A DNA stretch of 64,000 nucleotides, taken from Terriglobales bacterium (GTDB lineage Bacteria; Acidobacteriota; Terriglobia; Terriglobales; Acidobacteriaceae). The position numbers and the translations under genes are program-made. Below, piece after piece: positions 8,430 through 20,173 of this stretch. The first letter of the stretch is position 1. Every line of letters begins with the position of its first letter. The stretch lies in contig DATMPC010000006.1 in NCBI GenBank assembly GCA_035567895.1, positions 89,760-153,759 on the forward strand, given 5' to 3'. The notes below the pieces were generated by a model. That model ran no database searches and was not told where the DNA came from. It saw nothing but the letters and a program-made list of their open reading frames with translations.

Positions 8430-11101
8430 TCACTCATATCTCAACGCAACCACCGGGCTCACTCGTGTTGCATGGCGTGCGGGAACGAAGGTTGCTAGAA
8501 AAGCGACCGCTGCGAGCGTCAGAATGACAGCGGCGAAGGTAAGTGGGTCGGTAGAGCTGATTCCATAAAGCAGGCTACCCATCAGTCGCGTCAAGGCAAC
8601 AGCCGCAACGATCCCAATACCGACGCCGATCAATGTAAGTCGCGTTCCCTCTCCGAGCACGAGGCTAAGGACGTTTCTGCGTTGTGCTCCGAGGGCCATA
8701 CGAATTCCAATCTCGTGCGTGCGCTGGGCCACGCTGTACGCGATGACACCATAGATTCCCACGACGGTGAGCACTAACGCGATTGCGGCAAACACTCCGA
8801 GCACAAACATCATGAAACGAGAACGCGACAAGGAATCGGCCAGAAGCTGATCCATACTAGCGATGGAAGCCATTGGCAATTCCGAATCCATTTGCCGCAG
8901 TTCACGTCGAATGGGAGGCACCAGAGACAACGGATCATTTGACGTTCTTGTCAGGACAGTCATGCGCGAGTAGGGCAGCTCTGGCATTGGCCAGTATGCA
9001 TTCGGCTTGGGCTCTTCGCCAGGGCTCATCTGGCGAACGGAGCCGCAGACGCCGATGATCTCCGACGGATTCTCATCGTCGACCTTCTCGTCGCGCATAT
9101 AGATCACTACTCTCTTGCCCAGCGGGTTTTCTCCCGGCAGATGCTTATCGACAAATGCCTGATTCACGATCACAACACGACGTGTCTGATGCAGCTCTGC
9201 GTCATTGAAAGTTCGTCCGGCCAGAATAGGAATCCCCATTGTGTGGAAATAATCTGGACCGACAACTCTGACTCCCGAAACGGGACCCTCGGATTTCGAA
9301 AGCTGAGGCTGGCCGAGAATGTGGACGCCGGTGGCCGCTCCTAGTCCAGTAAGTGGAGGGTAATTCTCCATGGTTACAGAGCGCACACCGGGAATGCGGC
9401 TAATTCGATTCAGGAACTCATTGAAGAAAACCACTTGAAGCTCATCTTTTGCGTACTTGGTTCGTGGCAATGCCACCTGGAAGGTGAGCAGGTTACGGCT
9501 CTCGAATCCAGGATTGACGCCGGCCAGGCGAATAAAGCTTCGAATGAGCAATCCCGAACCCGCGAGCAGGACAAGAGCCAGTCCCATTTGGCCTACAACC
9601 AGCGCATGTCGCACAACGCCGCGTCGTGCACTCGCGGAGCTTCGCGTTTCCTCTTTCAAAGTTTCTGCAATAGGGGAATGCGAAGCGACATAGGAAGGCA
9701 AGAAGCCAAATAGCAAGCTCGAAAGCAAAGTTGCAGCAGCAGCAAAGCTCAGCAATTTCCCATCAACAGAGACAGAATTCAATCCTAAGAGGCCTTTCGG
9801 GCTCGCGGCGAGCAGTGCATTAGTGCCCCAAACTGCAAACAGCAGTCCCAGGGCGCCCCCAATGATCGCGAGCAGCAGACTCTCAGTCAGCAGCTGCCGA
9901 GCAACGCGCCAACGGCTCGCGCCGATAGCAGTCCGAATCGCGATCTCCCGCTCTCGCTTGGCCGCGCGCGCCAGCAGAAGGCTGGATACATTCGCGCACG
10001 CAATGAGCAGCACGAAGGCAACAGCGCAGAACAGCGTAACGAGGGCAGGCCGCAGGTCGCCTGACAATTGCTCACGTATGGAAACGACCGTGGCGCCCCA
10101 GTGCGTATTCGTATCCGGATACTGCTGCTGCAGTCGCGTGGCTACGGTGTTCATCTGGTCCTGTGCCTGCGGCAGCTTCACCCCTGGCTTCATGCGCGCG
10201 ACTACCGTGAGATAACGACCAATACCTTGTTTGCGATCGCCAAACGATTGAGGAACCGCCCATGGCGCCCACATCTGCGGCTTCGCACCTGTGAGAGATC
10301 CATCCTTCACATAGAGAGTGAAATCTTTCGGAGCGACACCGACGACGACGTGGGGCTTTCCGTCGATGTCGATGGTCTTACCGATCAGGTAAGGATCGCC
10401 GCCAAAGCGTTCCTTCCAGAAGCCGTAATCCAGAATTACTACATCGTCGCTACCTTTCTTCCAGTTCTCTTCGGTAAATCCGGCGCCCAAAACGGGATTT
10501 ACACGCACAACCCGGAAGAAACCAGCCGTTACGTTCTGAACTACAACCTGCTCAGGGTTGCCATTGCCGGTGAGGTTTGCGCGCGTGTCTGCCATTGCAG
10601 CCATGCCCTCGAAAACCAAATTCTGACGTTGCCAATCGAGAAAATTCGGGGCGCGACGACGTTGTGAGGGTGGGAATGTTTGATGCTGTTCTCCCAAACG
10701 ACGACGAGGCTGGCAGGATCGTTGTAGGGTAGAGGACGTAGTAAAAGAGCGTCGACAATGGAGAAGATCGCCGTAGTCGCTCCCATGCCGAGGGCTAACG
10801 TCAGGATGGCGACAACCGTGAAGCTTGGATTCTTGCGCAGCATGCGCACGCCATAGCCGAGGTCCTGAATGAGAGTTTCGACGAAGCCAACACCGCGCGC
10901 TTCACGGACTTCTTCTTTGACCTTGTCTTCTCCGCCAATCATGAGACGAGCACGACGTTTCGCTTCCTCGCGGGAAAGGCCTGTGGCCACGTACTTCTCC
11001 ACTTGTCGCTCGAAGTGGAAGCGCAGTTCTTCGTTCATCTCTTCTTCCACCCGTTCGCGCTGAAAAAGAGAACGTAAACGGAATATCACATCGCTGAGCA
11101 C
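8430..11101 (-). pseudogene. MacB/FtsX-like ABC transporter permease, split by a frameshift
   Basis: Two overlapping open frames form one permease of about 890 residues. The upstream part (11101 down to about 10650) holds the prefix domain ([20 protein letters not shown]) and the first membrane helix with the MacB-PCD start ([20 protein letters not shown]). The downstream part (about 10650 to 8430) holds the rest of the periplasmic core and two FtsX domains, each with three helices. The frame changes at a run of four G on the plus strand (10648-10651). One extra base there would restore [13 protein letters not shown], the expected sequence. The GTG start at 11101 has a good site (TAGGAG) and lies 11 bases after the PadR stop. 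It may be a real pseudogene or a homopolymer base-call error. Confidence 0.8.
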
Positions 11102-11111
11102 GGGCAGTCTC

Positions 11112-11444
11112 CTATGTAGTCTCAAGAATGTGGGCCACAGCCGTCGTGAGCTTTCGCCACGAGTCCTGCTCGGTTTCCAGCTGTTTACGTCCTGCCCGAG
11201 TAAGTTCGTAATACTTCGCACGGCGGTTGTTTTCCGACGCTCCCCAGCGGGCCTTGATCCAGCCACGACGCTCGAGCCGGTGCAATGCGGGATAGAGCGA
11301 ACCCTGCTGCACTTGAAGGACTTCCTTTGAAATCTGCTGAATTCGCTCGGAAATCGCCCATCCGTGCAGTGGTTCGAGAGTGACCGTTTTCAGGATCAAT
11401 AGATCCAATGTGCCTTGGGGAAGATCGATGCGAGTCTCGGACAT
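11112..11444 (-). CDS. PadR family transcriptional regulator
   Basis: A 110-residue winged-helix repressor-type protein. The PadR domain spans almost the whole length, from [20 protein letters not shown] through the wing region [17 protein letters not shown] and [16 protein letters not shown]. The start at 11444 has a strong ribosome site (AAAGGAG, 4-5 bases upstream of the ATG); the open frame extends further without homology. The permease gene follows after 11 bases, so the two are probably co-transcribed and the regulator likely controls its own operon. The signal molecule is not deducible. Confidence 0.92.
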   Translation of the reverse strand: MSETRIDLPQGTLDLLILKTVTLEPLHGWAISERIQQISKEVLQVQQGSLYPALHRLERRGWIKARWGASENNRRAKYYELTRAGRKQLETEQDSWRKLTTAVAHILETT

Positions 11445-11552
11445 ATGCTCCTTTTGCGCTTCTACAGAAGAATAGCGTGCGTGTTGTAGAAGCACAAGGG
11501 GAGGGCTTCTAGCTTTTGGCTCAGCGCTTCAGCCTCTGCTAGGCTTTTGCGC

Positions 11553-12032
11553 ATGAGTTTTCCTGCAATTGCCGCTGACCTGTCGGAAACGGTATTGGGC
11601 TGCGAGCCTTTGCTCCGCCAAATTCGAAATGTGGACGCCACTTTTCGTCCGGCTCCTGAAAAGTGGAGTAAGAAAGAGATTCTTGGCCATCTGATCGACT
11701 CAGCGGCAAATAATCATCAGCGCTTTGTGCGCGCTGCGGCGCAGGGCAGTCTGGAGTTTCCTGGCTACGAACAGGAAAAGATGGTTGCAGTACAGAATCC
11801 CAACGTCGCCGGTTGGGAATTGCTGGTAGAGCTGTGGTCCGCGTATAACCGCTATTTAGCCTACGTCATCGGGCAGCTGCCGGCCTCGTGCGAGAAAGCG
11901 TCCTGCAGCATCGCAGGTCGTCCTCCGGTGACACTTCTCTGGATCGCTACCGATTACGTCGAGCACATGAAGCATCATCTCAACCAGATACTTGGCAATC
12001 GCTTTCCGACTGCGTACGGCGCGAAGGCATAG
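11553..12032 (+). CDS. DinB/YfiT-like putative metal-dependent protein
   Basis: A protein of about 159 residues with the four-helix DinB fold pattern. Three histidine stations fit the usual metal triad: HLIDSAANNH in helix 2 and DYVEHMKHHLNQI in the last helix. The segment FRPAPEKWSKKEILGHLIDS is typical of the superfamily. Members include thiol S-transferases and damage-inducible proteins, so the substrate cannot be assigned. It is divergent from the PadR gene with about 100 bases between them. The ATG at 11553 is preferred over the in-frame TTG at 11547; neither has a clear ribosome site. Confidence 0.8.
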   Translation: MSFPAIAADLSETVLGCEPLLRQIRNVDATFRPAPEKWSKKEILGHLIDSAANNHQRFVRAAAQGSLEFPGYEQEKMVAVQNPNVAGWELLVELWSAYNRYLAYVIGQLPASCEKASCSIAGRPPVTLLWIATDYVEHMKHHLNQILGNRFPTAYGAKA

Positions 12033-12156
12033 CGAGGAAATTCTGGGAACAAGACCTTCTTCAGCCCCACTGGGCGAGAGAATCAACAACTCTCAAAGTT
12101 CCTGATGCACCACACGACGCAGGTTACAATGCTCTTCCGATTCTCGACGAGGCTAG

Positions 12157-13689
12157 ATGGCGACGACAGCGATAGCCAACCTGGAAGACGAGTTCAATCC
12201 AACTGATAAGCCTGCTGGCCCGTGCGTGATGGTTGTCTTCGGCGCAGCTGGCGATCTCACCCAACGTAAGCTTGTTCCTGCGCTCTACAACCTCGCGAAA
12301 GACAATCTGCTGCCGGCCAACTTCGCTGTGGTGGGCGTATCGCTCGACGACTTAAGCCCAGACGCATTTCGCGAGCAGGTTACGCAGTTCCTGGACAAGG
12401 AGGACCACACCACCGAAGCGTGGAGATGGTTCAATGAGCGTCTCTACTATGAACGCGGAGACTTCGCGAGCGACGATACTTATCTCTGCCTCGCCAAGCA
12501 GCTCGGCGAAATCGATAAGCATTGCGAAACCCAGGGAAACTACCTCTTCTACCTGGCAACCGCTCCAAAGTTCTTCGCCGAGATCGTGCAGCAACTGGGG
12601 CGTCATCACCTCGCGCACGAGGAGACCGGAAGTTGGCGTCGCGTCATTATCGAGAAACCGTTCGGACACGACTTGGAATCCGCCAAGACCTTAAATACGC
12701 AGATCCAGAGCGTACTTAACGAAAATCAGATTTATCGCATCGATCATTATTTAGGCAAAGAGACCGTTCAGAACTTGCTGGTCTTCCGTTTCAGCAACAG
12801 CATCTTCGAGCCGCTATGGAACGATCGCTACGTCGATCATGTGCAGATCACGAATGCGGAGACGGTTGGCGTTGAGCGGCGCGGAGGCTACTTCGACAAT
12901 GTCGGCACAATGCGCGATATGGTGCCGAATCACATCATGCAGCTCATAAGTCTCACTGCCATGGAACCGCCTGCATCGTTCAAGCCGGAGGCCGTGCGCG
13001 ACGAACAAGCCAAAGTCTTGCATGCGATCAAGGTGTTTCATCCGGATGAGGTTCTCCACAACACTGTCCGCGGGCAATATGGTGCCGGCAGAGTTGGAGA
13101 GCAGAGCGTTCCTGCGTACCGAACCGAACAGGGTGTTTCGCCCGAATCGCGTACAGAAACATTCGTGGCCATGAAGCTTGCGATCGACAACTGGCGCTGG
13201 GCGGGCATTCCGTTTTACGTGCGGACTGGTAAACGTCTCGCCGAACGCCATACCGAAATTACGATTCAATTCAAGAAGACGCCGCTACAGATCTTTCAAG
13301 ACACAGCAGGCCACAAACTCCGAACCAATCAATTAGTGATCCAGATCCAACCTGAAGAAGGAATGATGCTTACATTCGGAGCAAAGATTCCAGGATCGAC
13401 CGTGCGCGTAGGCTCGATAAACATGAGCTGCGAATACGCCACCTATTTCAAATCGGAACCAAAGACCGGATATGAAGTGTTGCTCTACGATTGCATGATC
13501 GGCGATCCCACGCTCTTTCAACGCGCCGATATGGTCGAGGCTGGATGGAGCGTCGTAGATCCGGTGCTCGACGTGTGGCGTGCGGTCTCGCCACGCAAGT
13601 TCCCGAATTATCCTGCAGGAAGTTGGGGGCCGAAAGAGACTGACGACCTGCTGGAGCGCGATGGCCGCAAGTGGAGGACAATCGCATGA
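12157..13689 (+). CDS. zwf: Glucose-6-phosphate 1-dehydrogenase
   Basis: A 510-residue enzyme oxidising glucose 6-phosphate to 6-phosphogluconolactone with NAD(P)+, the entry step of the oxidative pentose phosphate pathway. The N-terminal dinucleotide fold begins [20 protein letters not shown]. The active-site signature [15 protein letters not shown] (about residues 193-208) holds the catalytic His and Lys, and the C-terminal segment [17 protein letters not shown] is also diagnostic. The last codons overlap the start of glk (ATGA), so the two are translationally coupled, which makes sense because glucokinase supplies the substrate. Confidence 0.97.
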   Translation: MATTAIANLEDEFNPTDKPAGPCVMVVFGAAGDLTQRKLVPALYNLAKDNLLPANFAVVGVSLDDLSPDAFREQVTQFLDKEDHTTEAWRWFNERLYYERGDFASDDTYLCLAKQLGEIDKHCETQGNYLFYLATAPKFFAEIVQQLGRHHLAHEETGSWRRVIIEKPFGHDLESAKTLNTQIQSVLNENQIYRIDHYLGKETVQNLLVFRFSNSIFEPLWNDRYVDHVQITNAETVGVERRGGYFDNVGTMRDMVPNHIMQLISLTAMEPPASFKPEAVRDEQAKVLHAIKVFHPDEVLHNTVRGQYGAGRVGEQSVPAYRTEQGVSPESRTETFVAMKLAIDNWRWAGIPFYVRTGKRLAERHTEITIQFKKTPLQIFQDTAGHKLRTNQLVIQIQPEEGMMLTFGAKIPGSTVRVGSINMSCEYATYFKSEPKTGYEVLLYDCMIGDPTLFQRADMVEAGWSVVDPVLDVWRAVSPRKFPNYPAGSWGPKETDDLLERDGRKWRTIA

Positions 13690-14690
13690 TTCTCGCTGGA
13701 GACATCGGAGCAACACACAGTCGCGTTGCGGCATTTCGACCAGAAGGCAACAAGTTTCCACTGGTAGTCGAAAAGGTCTATGACAGCCAGGACTACAGAG
13801 GCCTCGCCGACATTGTCGGCGATTTCGTGCGGCGCGAAGGCATTCCTGCGCAGAACGCTTGCTTTGCCGTGGCCGGACCGGTGCGCAGCGGGAGAAGCAA
13901 AATTTCGAATCTTCCCTGGACGATCGACTCGAAAGACATTGCAAAACAACTCAACCTCAAGGCAGTTGGTCTTATCAACGATCTCGAGGCGTACGCTTAT
14001 GGTCTTGACTCACTCGAATCGAAAGACTTCGCAACACTCTATGCGGGATCAGAGGACGCAGAAGGCAACACTGCTGTGATCTCCGCAGGCACAGGACTTG
14101 GCGAAGCTGGTCTTCTCTGGGACGGATTTCGTCAACATCCTTTCGCTTGCGAAGGCGGACACTGCGACTTTGCTCCGCGCAACGAAGTCCAGATTGAGCT
14201 GCTGAAATTCCTACTGGCGCGACACAAGACGGTTAGCTTCGAGCGAGTACTCGCTGGACCGGGAATCAAGAACATTTACGAATTCCTTCGTGACACTAAG
14301 CGAGCCGAAGAGGCTGCATGGCTGCGCGAGCAGATGAGTGCAAGCAAAGATCCGCCAGCGGTGATCTCGCAGCTTGCGCTAGAGAAGAAAGCTCCAATTT
14401 GCGAGCAGACAATGTCGATCTTCGTGAGCATCTACGGGGCTGAGGCGGGCAACTGTGCGCTCAAGTTCATGTCGCTCGGCGGCATTTTCATCGGAGGAAG
14501 TATCGCTGCCAAGAACATTCCCCTAATGAAAGGACCAGAGTTTCTTGAAGCATTCTTCGATAAGGGACGCATGCGGCCACTGCTCGAATCAATGCCGGTG
14601 AAGATTGTGCTCAACGACGATGCTGGCTTGCTCGGCGCCGCGCGTTACGCTTGCCTGCAAAAGGCATTCGGCAGCGCGCAATGGGCGTAA
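13686..14690 (+). CDS. glk: Glucokinase (Glk, E. coli-type)
   Basis: A 334-residue ROK-unrelated glucokinase of the Pfam Glucokinase type, phosphorylating glucose with ATP. It starts [17 protein letters not shown], the phosphate-1 loop, and contains [24 protein letters not shown] and the Cys-His segment [13 protein letters not shown] characteristic of the family. The ATG at 13686 overlaps the zwf stop and has a GGAGG site 8 bases upstream, so it is preferred over the GTG at 13671. Together with zwf it channels glucose into the pentose phosphate pathway. Confidence 0.95.
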   Translation: MILAGDIGATHSRVAAFRPEGNKFPLVVEKVYDSQDYRGLADIVGDFVRREGIPAQNACFAVAGPVRSGRSKISNLPWTIDSKDIAKQLNLKAVGLINDLEAYAYGLDSLESKDFATLYAGSEDAEGNTAVISAGTGLGEAGLLWDGFRQHPFACEGGHCDFAPRNEVQIELLKFLLARHKTVSFERVLAGPGIKNIYEFLRDTKRAEEAAWLREQMSASKDPPAVISQLALEKKAPICEQTMSIFVSIYGAEAGNCALKFMSLGGIFIGGSIAAKNIPLMKGPEFLEAFFDKGRMRPLLESMPVKIVLNDDAGLLGAARYACLQKAFGSAQWA

Positions 14691-14707
14691 GCTGTGTTTG
14701 AGGAGTG

Positions 14708-15514
14708 ATGGAAAGCTCAACACAATGCGACTTTCTCCTGATGCGCTACGTTCCAGATCCTTTCAAGAACGAGTTCGTCAACATCGGTGTGCTGCTTCTT
14801 GGGCGCAACGACAATTTTGCTGACGTACGTTTCACCCGAGATTGGGCAAGAGTGCGTTGTGCCGATCCGCAGGCTGATGTCGATATTCTCGAGGCGCTGG
14901 AATCCGACATTCGGCGGCAACTACACAGCAGTGCCGAATCGAGAAAGCAAATCGTCTATCGGCTGCAGGACACGCTCTCGAATGCCTTGCAACTGAGTCA
15001 GCCGAGCGCGATGTTGTCCCAATCTCCAGCGCAGGATCTCGAACGTCTAGCCCAAACCTATCTGGAGCGTGGGAAGCCGCAGCGCGAAGCGCGTCTCGGC
15101 GCGCGACAACGAATCGTCACCGAAATGCGCATGGCATTTGAAACCGCAGGCGTGTGGAATGCGCTCAACAAGAAAGTCAAGGCAGCGAAGTACACGCATC
15201 GTGGCGATCCGTTGAAGATCGATTGCGGATATCGTCCGAACGGAGTCATACGACTCTTTCATGCAGTTTCACTCGCGGCTGAACCCGATTCGGCTAAGGT
15301 TCTCGCATTTAGTTATCCATCGCTGTCTGAAGGAATCGCGCGCGTGGAGCACGCGAAGACAGATTTGACAGCCGTTGTTGAAGATGGTCTAAATCGGGAA
15401 GACGACGCGATCCAATTCGCGATTCAGACACTGGAACAGAGTTCGATTAAGGTTGCTTCCGTGAATCAGTTACCGATGTTGGCGGAGCGTGCCCGTCAAG
15501 AGCTTCGCTTGTAA
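14708..15514 (+). CDS. DUF3037 domain protein
   Basis: A protein of about 268 residues. The N-terminal part CDFLLMRYVPDPFKNEFVNIGVLL is the hallmark of DUF3037, a family of unknown function found in many soil bacteria. A helical middle (about residues 75-150) and a mixed C-terminal part follow with no motif I recognise. There is no signal peptide or membrane segment, so it is probably cytosolic. It follows glk by 17 bases and could be a third gene of the zwf-glk unit. The start is uncertain: GTG 14705 and ATG 14708 both sit too close to the AGGAG at 14701-14705. Confidence 0.75.
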   Translation: MESSTQCDFLLMRYVPDPFKNEFVNIGVLLLGRNDNFADVRFTRDWARVRCADPQADVDILEALESDIRRQLHSSAESRKQIVYRLQDTLSNALQLSQPSAMLSQSPAQDLERLAQTYLERGKPQREARLGARQRIVTEMRMAFETAGVWNALNKKVKAAKYTHRGDPLKIDCGYRPNGVIRLFHAVSLAAEPDSAKVLAFSYPSLSEGIARVEHAKTDLTAVVEDGLNREDDAIQFAIQTLEQSSIKVASVNQLPMLAERARQELRL

Positions 15515-15542
15515 TTTTAAAGGGGGATTCCCAGTATGGGAA

Positions 15543-15785
15543 TTACTCGAAGTCCTTCATCATTTCGCGAAGGCGCATCGCAGCTGTTTCGTTTCCATCA
15601 GCGCGCCAGCTGTGCTTGTCTTTCACGTGAGCTTCGAACACACCCTTGAGTTCGCGCTGTCCCGCGAGGGGATCCATGGTTGCGGCCGTGTTTAGCGGAA
15701 ACGTCTGATGGCAGGCCGAGCACTTGGCAACCGGCGAGGAACTTCCATCAGGAACCGAGATTATGAGAGTGGGGCTCTTCTCCAT
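15543..15785 (-). CDS. Small putative zinc-binding protein
   Basis: An 80-residue protein with C-x2-C (CSACHQTF, residues 22-29) and, about 25 residues later, H-x4-H (FEAHVKDKH). This is a C2H2-like arrangement that could bind one zinc ion. A good ribosome site (AAGGAGT) precedes the ATG, supporting real translation. It is convergent with the DUF3037 gene. I do not recognise a named family; function unknown. Confidence 0.65.
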   Translation of the reverse strand: MEKSPTLIISVPDGSSSPVAKCSACHQTFPLNTAATMDPLAGQRELKGVFEAHVKDKHSWRADGNETAAMRLREMMKDFE

Positions 15786-15878
15786 TTCGGACTCCTTAAA
15801 GCCTACTAACCCTAGTTTCTTCTCAAAGTTTATCCCCTACAAGTTCCAGTAGTAACAGCCAGGTAACCAGTCCGACCG

Positions 15879-17018
15879 TTACAATGCGGCTCGCGCCTTA
15901 AGCACGCGATCCACGGCCTGTTGTGGGGTGTCTCCAATCGCGGAAAGATGTCCCATCTTTCGTCCCGGACGGGGCACACTCTTCTCATATAAATGCAGGC
16001 GCACGCCTGGGATCGCCAATGCGCGATCGAACGCCGGCGGATGCGTGCCGAGCCATACATCGCCGAGCAAGTTCGAGATCGCCGCAGGCTTGATTACAGT
16101 GACATCGCCGAGCGGCAGATCACAAACGGCGCGCACTGCCTGCTCAAACTGGCTCGTGACACATGCTCGCTCGCTGGCGTGATAACTATTGTGTGGACGC
16201 GGCGCCAGTTCGTTCACCAGCAGCCTTCCATCCTTCAGCAGGAACATCTCAATCACCAGCAGTCCGACAACCTGAAGCTGTTGCGAAATCTGCAGCGCCA
16301 GATCGGTCGCCTGCTTGTATAGATCGGCCGGCAGCGAAGCGGGAATTGCCGACCAATCGAGGATCTGATCTTCGTGATGGTTTAGTGCCGGTGAGTAGAC
16401 AACTGCTTCGCCATGCGGACGCCTTGCAACCAACACAGAGATCTCGCATTCCAGAGGCAATGCGCGCTCTACCACACAGGGCCGCGAGCCAAGCAACTTC
16501 CAAAGATCGTCTGCCGAAGAGGCAGTAGCGGATGGCTGCAGTCGGATCTGACTACGGCCATCATATCCACCCGAAGCAGACTTGATGAAGCAGTCCCTAC
16601 CGAATTGCTGAACAGCAGCGCCAAGTTCCTGAACGTTCGTTATCGGTCGCCATTCCCCAATCGGGAAGCCACTGCTCTGCAGCCAGCTCTTCTGGCGAAT
16701 CCGATCTTGCACTACTTTCAACACCGCTGCTTCCGGCCTCACAGGAGCATGTCGAGCCGCTTCTTCGAGACTTGACAGCGAAATTTGCTCAATCTCAAGC
16801 GTCACGACGTCGGAGCCACGCGCGAGGTCGGCGGCAGCATGAGCGTCATCGAACGACGCAGTAAAGCAGCTATCGACTACAAAGCTTGCAGGGCACGAGC
16901 GATCAGGATCAAGCACTTGCACTCGATATCCGAGAGAACGTGCAGCCATTGCAGTCATGCGCCCAAGCTGTCCGCCGCCGAGAATGCCAATCGTCGCGCC
17001 GGGAAGGATGGCGCTCAC
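15879..17018 (-). CDS. purK: N5-carboxyaminoimidazole ribonucleotide synthase
   Basis: A 379-residue ATP-grasp enzyme that carboxylates AIR to N5-CAIR with ATP and bicarbonate in purine biosynthesis. The N-terminal domain starts [12 protein letters not shown] with the dinucleotide-like loop. The ATP-grasp core includes [17 protein letters not shown] and the metal/ATP segment [23 protein letters not shown]. The GTG at 17018 overlaps the purE stop (GTGA); the open frame upstream of it is a purE shadow. PurE, encoded immediately upstream, rearranges the product to CAIR. Confidence 0.96.
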   Translation of the reverse strand: MSAILPGATIGILGGGQLGRMTAMAARSLGYRVQVLDPDRSCPASFVVDSCFTASFDDAHAAADLARGSDVVTLEIEQISLSSLEEAARHAPVRPEAAVLKVVQDRIRQKSWLQSSGFPIGEWRPITNVQELGAAVQQFGRDCFIKSASGGYDGRSQIRLQPSATASSADDLWKLLGSRPCVVERALPLECEISVLVARRPHGEAVVYSPALNHHEDQILDWSAIPASLPADLYKQATDLALQISQQLQVVGLLVIEMFLLKDGRLLVNELAPRPHNSYHASERACVTSQFEQAVRAVCDLPLGDVTVIKPAAISNLLGDVWLGTHPPAFDRALAIPGVRLHLYEKSVPRPGRKMGHLSAIGDTPQQAVDRVLKARAAL

Positions 17019-17509
17019 GAAGGCAGCTCCATGGTAAGCACTTCTTTTTGCCGCGCAAGCCGCCACGCGCGAATGCGTTCGCGCAGATCAGGATTGTTGA
17101 GTGCACAAATTGACGCTGCCAGCAGAGCCGCGTTCGCTGCTCCGGGCTGCCCAATAGCCAGGGTGCCGACCGGAACGCCCTTCGGCATCTGGACGATCGA
17201 AAGCAACGAGTCGACTCCGTTGAGCATGGTTGCCGGAACCGGGACTCCCAAAACGGGCAGGATAGTCTTCGATGCCACCATGCCGGGCAAATGCGCAGCC
17301 CCGCCGGCGGCGGCTATGATCACCTGCAGCCCTCGTTTCTCCGCCGTCGAGGCATATTCGAACATCCAGTCGGGAGTACGATGCGCGGAGACGACGCGTT
17401 TCTCATGCGGAACCTGCAATTCGCGCAGGATTTCGATCGCAGGTTCAAGAACCTGATAATCGCTGCGACTGCCCATGATGACGCCGACTAGTGGCGGGGT
17501 AGAGGTCAT
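17015..17509 (-). CDS. purE: N5-CAIR mutase (PurE class I)
   Basis: A 164-residue protein carrying out the N5-CAIR to CAIR rearrangement. Motifs are [30 protein letters not shown] (catalytic SAHR) and [14 protein letters not shown], all typical of class I PurE. The start at 17509 gives the family's normal length; the frame runs on upstream to 17551 without homology. It forms a purE-purK operon with a 4-base overlap. Confidence 0.96.
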   Translation of the reverse strand: MTSTPPLVGVIMGSRSDYQVLEPAIEILRELQVPHEKRVVSAHRTPDWMFEYASTAEKRGLQVIIAAAGGAAHLPGMVASKTILPVLGVPVPATMLNGVDSLLSIVQMPKGVPVGTLAIGQPGAANAALLAASICALNNPDLRERIRAWRLARQKEVLTMELPS

Positions 17510-17550
17510 GAATGATCCTTGGCGCTTGTGGTCCGACCTGCAAAAAACCA

Positions 17551-17697
17551 TTTCACCACGGAGGCACGGAGTGCACGGAGGAAACCCTTGGGTGAACTTC
17601 CTTCCGATGATTTTGAAGTTACGATACGCGACGGGATAACTATCATTGGAATTTGTTTTCCCATCTTCTCCGTGTACTCCGTGAGTCCGTGGTGAAA
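17551..17697. repeat. Palindromic repeat, CCACGGAGGCACGGAG family, copy 1
   Basis: The left arm at 17551-17582 reads TTTCACCACGGAGGCACGGA and continues with a second CACGGAG. The right arm at 17664-17697 is its complement, with CTCCGTGTACTCCGTG and ending GTCCGTGGTGAAAA. The spacer of about 80 bases has no gene. It fills the whole gap between purE and mnmG. Other copies are at 30372, 34897 and 35845. Confidence 0.85.
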
Positions 17698-17725
17698 AGA
17701 GAGTCTTGTCGCTTCGAACGAATGC

Positions 17726-19690
17726 TCATCTCACTTGCATCCGCTTTGCCTGAATCTCTATGTACACATTAATCAGCGAAACGGCCGCCGGTGTGACGCC
17801 GGGGATGCGGCTGGCGTGTCCCAATGTCCTTGGACGCACTCGCGTTAGTTTCTCGTTCATTTCTCGCGACAGGCCGCTTACCTGCGAGTAGTCGAACCAT
17901 TCTGGGATTGAGCGTTCCTCGGCCTTCTTCAGCCGGTCGATGGAGCGCTGTTGTTGTTGCAAATATCCAGCGTACTTGATTTCGGTCTCGATCGATTTCA
18001 GTTCATTTCGAGCCTGCGAAGAAAGGTGGGATTCAGTCGCGTTACAGGCTTCGAAGAACGATGGCAGCAGTTCGTACAGCAAGGGCGCAAAGTCCTCGAT
18101 GGCCAACTCCGGGCGCTTGAGCAATTGCGCATAGGTTTGTCCTGCAGCGCTGCTGAAAGCCGCAGTCTTGCCTGGCAGAGTCTTCCTAACCTGTTCGAGA
18201 TCTGCCTTAGTAGTTTCGAGCACCCTTTGCATCGCCGACGCGCGCTCCTGCTTGGCGAGATAGTCGCGCCAGGCGTTGTCGGAAATTAAGCCAAGCTTTC
18301 GTCCGTAAGGCGTGAGCCGCCGGTCGGCGTTGTCGATTCGCAATTGCAGGCGGAACTCCGCGCGCGAAGTGAACATGCGATACGGCTCGTTCGTTCCTTT
18401 GCTGATCAAATCATCGATCAGGATCGCGGTGTAGCCTTCTGTGCGATCCAGAATGAACGGCTTCTCGCCCTTGACCTTCAACGCGGCGTTAATGCCCGCC
18501 ATGATTCCCTGGCAGGCCGCCTCTTCGTAGCCCGAAGTGCCATTGATCTGCCCGGCCAGAAACAGGCGCGCGATCTTCTTAGTCTCGAGCGTACGCTCAA
18601 GTTCCGTGGGATCGATGGAGTCGTATTCGATTGCATATCCCGGCCGCAGCATCTCCGCTGTTTCCAATCCGGGAACAGACTTAATTACGGCGAGCTGCAC
18701 ATCGATCGGCATCGATGTCGACATACCGTTCACGTAGATCTCGTGCGTGTTCAATCCCTCGGGCTCGAGGAAGAGCTGGTGCTGCAGCTTGTCCGGAAAC
18801 TTGACGATCTTGTCTTCAATCGACGGACAATAGCGCGGGCCAATCGACTGTATCTGTCCCGAATACATCGGCGAGCGGTGCACGTTCTCGCGAATGATGC
18901 GATGCGTCTCTTCCGTCGTGAACGCGATGTGGCACGGCACCTGCTTCTGCTGAATCTTCTTTGTGCGGAAGCTGAACGGAGTGGGATCGTCGTCGCCCGG
19001 CTGTTCGGCGAAGCGTGACCAGTCGATCGAACGCCCATCAAGACGGGGAGGTGTGCCGGTCTTCAGTCGGCATCCGCGCAGGCCAAGGAGCTTGAGGGAC
19101 TCCCCGAGCAATTGCGATGGTGGTTCGCCGGAACGTCCCGCAGGATACGTTTGCTCGCCGCAATGGATCAGTCCGTTGAGAAATGTTCCGGTTGTTATGA
19201 CCACTGCACCAGCGTGAACGCGACGTCCATCGCGCAGTTTGATTCCAGTAGTGACTCTTGATCCTGTGGCACAGCCGCCCTCGGCTGTGTTTCCTTCCTC
19301 AACGATGAGCTCAGCTACTTCCGCCTGCTTGATATAGAGATTCAGCTGGCTCTCGAGTACCTCGCGCATCTTCAGTCGGTATTGCTGCTTGTCGCACTGC
19401 GCGCGCGGAGACCATACGGCCGGGCCGCGCGAAGTATTCAGCAAGCGGAACTGGATGCCGACTGCGTCCGTGACTTCCCCCATCACGCCGCCAAGCGCGT
19501 CAACCTCGCGGACAAGATGTCCCTTGGCAATGCCGCCAACTGCAGGATTGCACGACATCTGCGCGATCAGATCCGCGTTCAGCGTAAAGAGCGCGGTCTT
19601 CAGCCCCATACGCGCACACGCCACTGCCGCCTCGCAGCCCGCGTGGCCAGCGCCAACCACGACCACGTCGTATTGTTCAGTGAAGGACAT
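17726..19690 (-). CDS. mnmG: tRNA uridine-5-carboxymethylaminomethyl modification enzyme MnmG (GidA)
   Basis: A 654-residue FAD-dependent enzyme which, with MnmE, modifies the wobble uridine of several tRNAs. The FAD-binding loop is [13 protein letters not shown] near residue 9. The signatures [22 protein letters not shown] and [11 protein letters not shown] are present, and the C-terminal helical domain that contacts MnmE is complete (ending [11 protein letters not shown]). Length is normal. No MnmE or RsmG partner lies next to it in this window. Confidence 0.97.
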   Translation of the reverse strand: MSFTEQYDVVVVGAGHAGCEAAVACARMGLKTALFTLNADLIAQMSCNPAVGGIAKGHLVREVDALGGVMGEVTDAVGIQFRLLNTSRGPAVWSPRAQCDKQQYRLKMREVLESQLNLYIKQAEVAELIVEEGNTAEGGCATGSRVTTGIKLRDGRRVHAGAVVITTGTFLNGLIHCGEQTYPAGRSGEPPSQLLGESLKLLGLRGCRLKTGTPPRLDGRSIDWSRFAEQPGDDDPTPFSFRTKKIQQKQVPCHIAFTTEETHRIIRENVHRSPMYSGQIQSIGPRYCPSIEDKIVKFPDKLQHQLFLEPEGLNTHEIYVNGMSTSMPIDVQLAVIKSVPGLETAEMLRPGYAIEYDSIDPTELERTLETKKIARLFLAGQINGTSGYEEAACQGIMAGINAALKVKGEKPFILDRTEGYTAILIDDLISKGTNEPYRMFTSRAEFRLQLRIDNADRRLTPYGRKLGLISDNAWRDYLAKQERASAMQRVLETTKADLEQVRKTLPGKTAAFSSAAGQTYAQLLKRPELAIEDFAPLLYELLPSFFEACNATESHLSSQARNELKSIETEIKYAGYLQQQQRSIDRLKKAEERSIPEWFDYSQVSGLSREMNEKLTRVRPRTLGHASRIPGVTPAAVSLINVYIEIQAKRMQVR

Positions 19691-19915
19691 CTGTATCTAT
19701 TCTAGGGTACAAGGGACAGGTGATTCGCTGTTCCCTGGTCCTGGCACCCCCTCCCACCTCTTTTCACGCAAATTCAGCCGATCCACCAGCGCTTTGCAGA
19801 AACTCTGTCGCCGTTTCCGGGCACGACGCCATGCGCCGCAGAGAACACAGCCGCGAGACCACGGGATGAAGTGTTATAAGAACTCGAGGGATGTCCTCCA
19901 GGGTAATCAGGCTTC

Positions 19916-20173
19916 ATGTTCTCTCGCCGAATCCGAGTGGAATACGAGAAGGACGGCAAGCGCAAGCCGTGCGAGTTGAAGTGGCTCGACAGCTTCTCGA
20001 TGCGCAACTTCACCAACGATGCCGTCTTTGACGACACATTGCCAATTTCCGACGGGATGATCGAGGCAGGGGCACTAGTCCCACTCGATGCGCTACGTAA
20101 CGCGATGGAAGACTGGTTTCGCAGGAAGAGCTACATCGGGAAATCAGATCGGCTCATTCTTGCCGAATCCTGA
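19916..20173 (+). CDS. Small hypothetical protein
   Basis: An 85-residue, charged, probably cytosolic protein (MFSRRIRVEYEKDGKRKPCE...). Coding potential is suggested by its mixed, globular-looking composition and its placement in an otherwise empty gap between mnmG and the exonuclease. There is no strong ribosome site and no recognised family. Treat as plausible but unproven. Confidence 0.4.
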   Translation: MFSRRIRVEYEKDGKRKPCELKWLDSFSMRNFTNDAVFDDTLPISDGMIEAGALVPLDALRNAMEDWFRRKSYIGKSDRLILAES

